This document shows positions 6,646 through 9,780 of a DNA stretch of 9,780 bases, in pieces. The stretch is taken from the NCBI GenBank assembly GCA_028716065.1, contig JAQUQN010000033.1, forward strand, positions 1 through 9,780, read 5' to 3'. Both the position numbers and the translations under genes were made by a program. The notes below the pieces were generated by a model. The model made no database searches, was not told where the DNA came from, and saw only the letters and a list, made by a program, of their open reading frames with translations. This DNA is from Candidatus Omnitrophota bacterium. GTDB lineage: Bacteria; Omnitrophota; Gorgyraeia; 2-01-FULL-45-10. The stretch's first letter is position 1; each line of letters begins with the position of its first letter.

Positions 6646-8577
6646 ATGAAAAACGAAGTTTTTTACAGGATCGAATCGAGCATTGCCGTTATTCTTATAC
6701 TATGTCTGATAGCAGGACTCGGGTTCTACTTAAGAATGATCCCCGTTTATAATAATAAAAATATAGATTTTTTATTTGACAGCACTTTCAATTATAGAAT
6801 GTGCAACATACTTATTCACGACGGAGAGATTCCGATAATAGATAAACTGAGTTTTTATCCTATCGGTAAAAAGATCCATGAAGAAATCCCGCTCCTCCTT
6901 TATTATCTAACCGCCGCCTTTCATTTTTTCTCCGAGATCTTTTTAGGGATAAAAAGCGTGAAGATGAACATCTTTCATTTTAACTCAATCTGCGGGGCGC
7001 TCATGGCCTTACCCGTGTTCTTAATTACTTTTTCGATGACCAGGCAAAAGATGATATCCGTTATCTCGGCATTCATAGCGGTTACGTTGCCGCTAGGGGT
7101 ATCCCGCACCTTTTCGGTCTATTTTCGTTATGAAGTACTGGGTATTTTGCTCATTTTGATGTGCCTGGCTTTCTTGATTAGAGCTATTAATACGAAGAAA
7201 GAAAAAGATACCATCAAGGAGATGGTTATATCAGCCATTTTTTTGATCCTTGCCATGAGCACATGGAGGATCAGCCTGCTTTTCTTCGCCATACTGTCGA
7301 TCGGCCTGTCTTTGATAGTTATTTTTCATGATGATATACGCAGTACGTTCTTGTCATACCAGGCATTATTCATCGGTTATATTCTGTCATGCCTCTTCGT
7401 TCCGTATTTGAAGAGCCACGACTATGTATCTTCCCTCGAATCTTTATTTCTTATTTTTATCGAAGCTTTTATGATATGCATGTACTATCTTAAAGAGAGA
7501 AAAAAATGGCGGCTATCCGTCGGTTTAAAGATAATGATCCTTATCATATCGCTAGCGCTATTGACCCTGCTCATCTTTTTCGTTAAGAAGGGCTCCTCCT
7601 CTTCCTTGGAAAGCACCATGTTCAGCCTGTTTAAGATAACTGCGGCCCGCGACATGAAGATACCGGGTGTTTTAAGACCGGATGACCTTCTTTTTGCGAA
7701 TAGCATAGAGTTGGCGCCGCTGTCAGTCTTCACCCTGTTGAAAAGGGATCGATTCGCATGGAGCCTTTTCCTATTGCCGCTATATTTTTTGATGAGCTTC
7801 AGAAACAAGTGCGAAAGCCTGCGAGAAAAGACGCATTTTTTGCTATTTTTCCTGTTGACGGTGTTCATGGCAGCCACATTCTTCTTTGTCGAACGTATGA
7901 AAACGGTCCTGGCACCACTTTCCGCCATATCTATGGGGCTGGGGCTGCAGCTTTTTTCCGGATATCTTAATAATTTAAGGCAGACACTCAGCGCTCACCA
8001 TTATAATAAAGGACGATTGATGCTCCTATCCGTTTTGTTGGGTGTAATTCTGCTACAGACAACAATAAATTCCGGTATCATAATGACATCGTTGCGTTAC
8101 GATAACAGTAAGATGGAAGGCGTTATCAGATATTTTAAGCGACATACGCTTCAGGAGAGCGTAATATGCGCACATTGGCAACATGGCTATCCGATACAGA
8201 CATACAGTAATCGGGCCACCCTGGTCGACGGTTTATTCGAAATGCCACAGATGCGTCAACGCGTTATTGAACAGGCACGCGCCTTTACCAGCGAGAAGAT
8301 GGAGGATATGATCAATTTCTGCAAAAAATACGGCGCAACACACATACTTATCTCCCGTTCATTATCGATTTCTCCGATACGGCAGCTGGGCCTTGACGAG
8401 GAAGATTATTTAAAGGATAGATCGTGGACCGACCTCGCGCGCAAGACAAACATTATCAGAATGTGCATATCCCCGCGCCAGATAGAGGAACTCAAGCTCA
8501 TATTCAGAGATAGAGAATATGCCATATTTTACATACCCGGCTCAGCTGACAAGCCGAAGGACAACAAGACAAAATGA
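6646..8577 (+). CDS. STT3/AglB-like GT-C membrane glycosyltransferase with altered active-site motifs
   Basis: STT3-family proteins move a lipid-linked glycan to protein acceptors on the outer face of the membrane. This 643 aa protein has the family layout: about 12-13 hydrophobic segments up to about residue 480, then a soluble C-terminal domain. Family-like landmarks in order are D45 in FDSTFNYR (first loop metal site; compare DPWFHYR), YPIGKKI at 71-77, the second-loop motif YFRYE with R161/E163 where DxE or DxD is usual, TWR at 206-208, NSIE ending at E355 (TIxE/SVSE-like), and R417 in ERMKTVLAP. The C-terminal signature is HWQHGY (510-515) in place of WWDYGY, followed by NRATLVDG and ARAFTS, as in archaeal/bacterial STT3. 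The overall family call is well supported. Because two canonical acidic positions are lost, classical N-oligosaccharyltransferase activity is doubtful. The ATG start is confirmed by gap-free alignment with the following paralog. Confidence 0.85.
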   Translation: MKNEVFYRIESSIAVILILCLIAGLGFYLRMIPVYNNKNIDFLFDSTFNYRMCNILIHDGEIPIIDKLSFYPIGKKIHEEIPLLLYYLTAAFHFFSEIFLGIKSVKMNIFHFNSICGALMALPVFLITFSMTRQKMISVISAFIAVTLPLGVSRTFSVYFRYEVLGILLILMCLAFLIRAINTKKEKDTIKEMVISAIFLILAMSTWRISLLFFAILSIGLSLIVIFHDDIRSTFLSYQALFIGYILSCLFVPYLKSHDYVSSLESLFLIFIEAFMICMYYLKERKKWRLSVGLKIMILIISLALLTLLIFFVKKGSSSSLESTMFSLFKITAARDMKIPGVLRPDDLLFANSIELAPLSVFTLLKRDRFAWSLFLLPLYFLMSFRNKCESLREKTHFLLFFLLTVFMAATFFFVERMKTVLAPLSAISMGLGLQLFSGYLNNLRQTLSAHHYNKGRLMLLSVLLGVILLQTTINSGIIMTSLRYDNSKMEGVIRYFKRHTLQESVICAHWQHGYPIQTYSNRATLVDGLFEMPQMRQRVIEQARAFTSEKMEDMINFCKKYGATHILISRSLSISPIRQLGLDEEDYLKDRSWTDLARKTNIIRMCISPRQIEELKLIFRDREYAIFYIPGSADKPKDNKTK

Positions 8578-9780
8578 TAAAAGAGCACTTTGATAAACTG
8601 ATGTATCATACAGCGATTGTCACCGCTCTATGTGCAATAATAGTATTTGGATGGCAGTTGAGGATGATCCCGCTTTTAAATAATCCCATACTCGAGCTAC
8701 AAAGAGATTCGGACTTTCATTACAGGATATGTATAGAGCTTCTTACCACTGGAAAAATACCATCCATTGACAAGCTGAGCATATATCCCATAGGTAAGAA
8801 GATATTTGAGGAATGTCCGCCTATTTTTTACTATGCCACGGTCGCGTTCCATCATCTTGCAGCGTTTTTATTAAAAATACGAGATTTAAAGGCGAATATT
8901 TTTTCTTTTAACTCATTATGTGGTGCTTTGATGGCAGTACCTGTTTTTTTAACGACTTTTTCAATTACAAGACGGAATTATTTGGCGCTTATCGCCGCAT
9001 TCGCCTCAGTTACATTACCGCTCGGAATAACACGCAGTTACGCCAATTTTTATCGCCCGGAGGTATTGGGCTCCGTGCTTTTTTTGATGTCTTTTTCATT
9101 TCTAATAAGGGCTATTAATGCCGGAAAGCCTGTCCGAGCAGCTGCCGAGATCATCCTCTCCTCGGTTTTTTTGGTTCTGGCTATAGGTACGTGGCGGATG
9201 AACATATTGTTCTTCGTTATTTTATCTTTCGCTATGCTATTGACGGTCATTTTGCTCAAAGAGAGAAAAAATTTGTGCGTTTTTTATCTGGCACTATCAG
9301 CCGGGTATCTTTCTTCATGCAGTTTGTTTCCTTATCTACAAGCCCACAAATACATATTTTCTGTTTCATCCTTTTTCATTATAAGCACGGCACTTTTTAT
9401 GCTCCTCTACCTTTGGTTTTTGAAGGTCAGAAAAATATCATTACCTATTTTTTCGAAGACGATAGCGGCGATATTATGCATTGTTATAGGTCTTAGCATC
9501 TCCTTTTTTCTTATAAAATATGATCCCTTTGCCTCGCTGGAAAATACATCATTCAGCGTTGTCAAGTTAGTTATTGCCGAATGGTTTAATAACCCCGACA
9601 TCTTGACCGCCGAAGACCGGATTATTAAATTTGCAGGGGAGACTCCTCCTATGCAAATTTCTGATTTTGTAGAAAGATGGGGGTATTCCTGGGCGATAAT
9701 CCTGTTATTATTATATTTCTATGCAAATTATCTGACCAAAGGAAGAGAATTGCTTGAAGAGAGCCATCTTTTGGTTTTTC
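8574..9780 (+). CDS. Second STT3-like GT-C glycosyltransferase, paralog of the preceding gene (3' end outside window)
   Basis: An open frame starts at the ATG overlapping the previous stop (ATGA, 8574-8577) and stays open for 402 codons to the window edge. By analogy with its neighbour, about 240 residues are missing. The first 260 residues align to the preceding protein without gaps, with 126 identities by hand count. Best-kept blocks are IDKLS-YPIGKKI-EE (65-80), FNS-CGALMA-PVFL (112-126) and PEVLG/FLIRAIN (162-182). D45 in RDSDFHYR, R161/E163 in FYRPE, TWR at 206-208 and E356 in AGETPP occupy the same places as in the upstream copy. About nine hydrophobic segments are visible. The part that would carry the WWDYG-type signature is not in the window. 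AAGGA at 8557-8561 is rather far upstream (12 bases), so translational coupling is likely. Function is as uncertain as for its neighbour. Confidence 0.85.
   Translation, partial: MIKEHFDKLMYHTAIVTALCAIIVFGWQLRMIPLLNNPILELQRDSDFHYRICIELLTTGKIPSIDKLSIYPIGKKIFEECPPIFYYATVAFHHLAAFLLKIRDLKANIFSFNSLCGALMAVPVFLTTFSITRRNYLALIAAFASVTLPLGITRSYANFYRPEVLGSVLFLMSFSFLIRAINAGKPVRAAAEIILSSVFLVLAIGTWRMNILFFVILSFAMLLTVILLKERKNLCVFYLALSAGYLSSCSLFPYLQAHKYIFSVSSFFIISTALFMLLYLWFLKVRKISLPIFSKTIAAILCIVIGLSISFFLIKYDPFASLENTSFSVVKLVIAEWFNNPDILTAEDRIIKFAGETPPMQISDFVERWGYSWAIILLLLYFYANYLTKGRELLEESHLLVF

Noticed and set aside
8601..8603. Alternative ATG start for the second STT3-like gene (codon 10)
   Set aside because: Alignment with the upstream paralog is gap-free from the ATG at 8574, which also forms the ATGA overlap. 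No better ribosome-binding site precedes 8601.
8918..9496. Short open frames (66, 69, 101 codons) over the last 900 bases
   Set aside because: They are out-of-frame shadows of the second STT3-like gene, whose frame is open from 8574 to the window end and matches its paralog.

Overview
The window is a tightly packed block of genes, all on the + strand, from what looks like a diderm (Gram-negative type) bacterium. Two adjacent RND-superfamily efflux permeases imply an inner membrane/periplasm/outer membrane layout. The pump genes favour ATA for isoleucine and AGG for arginine at moderate GC. Together with bacterial STT3-like membrane glycosyltransferases, this recalls uncultivated lineages such as Candidatus Omnitrophota. 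That placement is an impression from style, not a demonstrated assignment.

Layout: bases 1-33 hold at most the last codons of an upstream gene, since all three forward frames close by base 33. Two complete RND permeases follow, at 30-3458 (1142 aa) and 3455-6622 (1055 aa), joined by an ATGA stop/start overlap. After a 23-base gap comes a complete STT3-like (GT-C fold, oligosaccharyltransferase-type) membrane protein at 6646-8577 (643 aa). A second ATGA overlap leads into a paralogous STT3-like gene at 8574 that is still open at the window end (402 codons seen). No RNA gene, mobile element, CRISPR array, terminator or convincing promoter was seen. The window reads as the interior of one operon.

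How the genes may work together: the two permeases are probably subunits of one tripartite pump, by analogy with heteromeric MdtB/MdtC-type pairs. The adaptor and outer-membrane channel would lie outside the window. The two STT3-like proteins are close relatives of each other (126 of the first 260 residues identical by hand count, ungapped). Both depart from the classical oligosaccharyltransferase active site, so the sugar donor, the acceptor, or even catalysis itself may differ. Whether pump and glycosyltransferases share a pathway, such as surface glycoconjugate assembly and export, is inference from adjacency. A drop in GC from the pump genes to the STT3-like genes suggests the two halves have different histories.

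Most unusual points: the STT3 signature WWDYG is replaced by HWQHG; Arg replaces the first acidic residue of the DxE/DxD motif in both STT3-like paralogs; the second permease has about 40 extra residues forming a probable transmembrane hairpin; the first permease has a charged insert in its docking domain and a proline-rich, strongly basic C-terminal tail.
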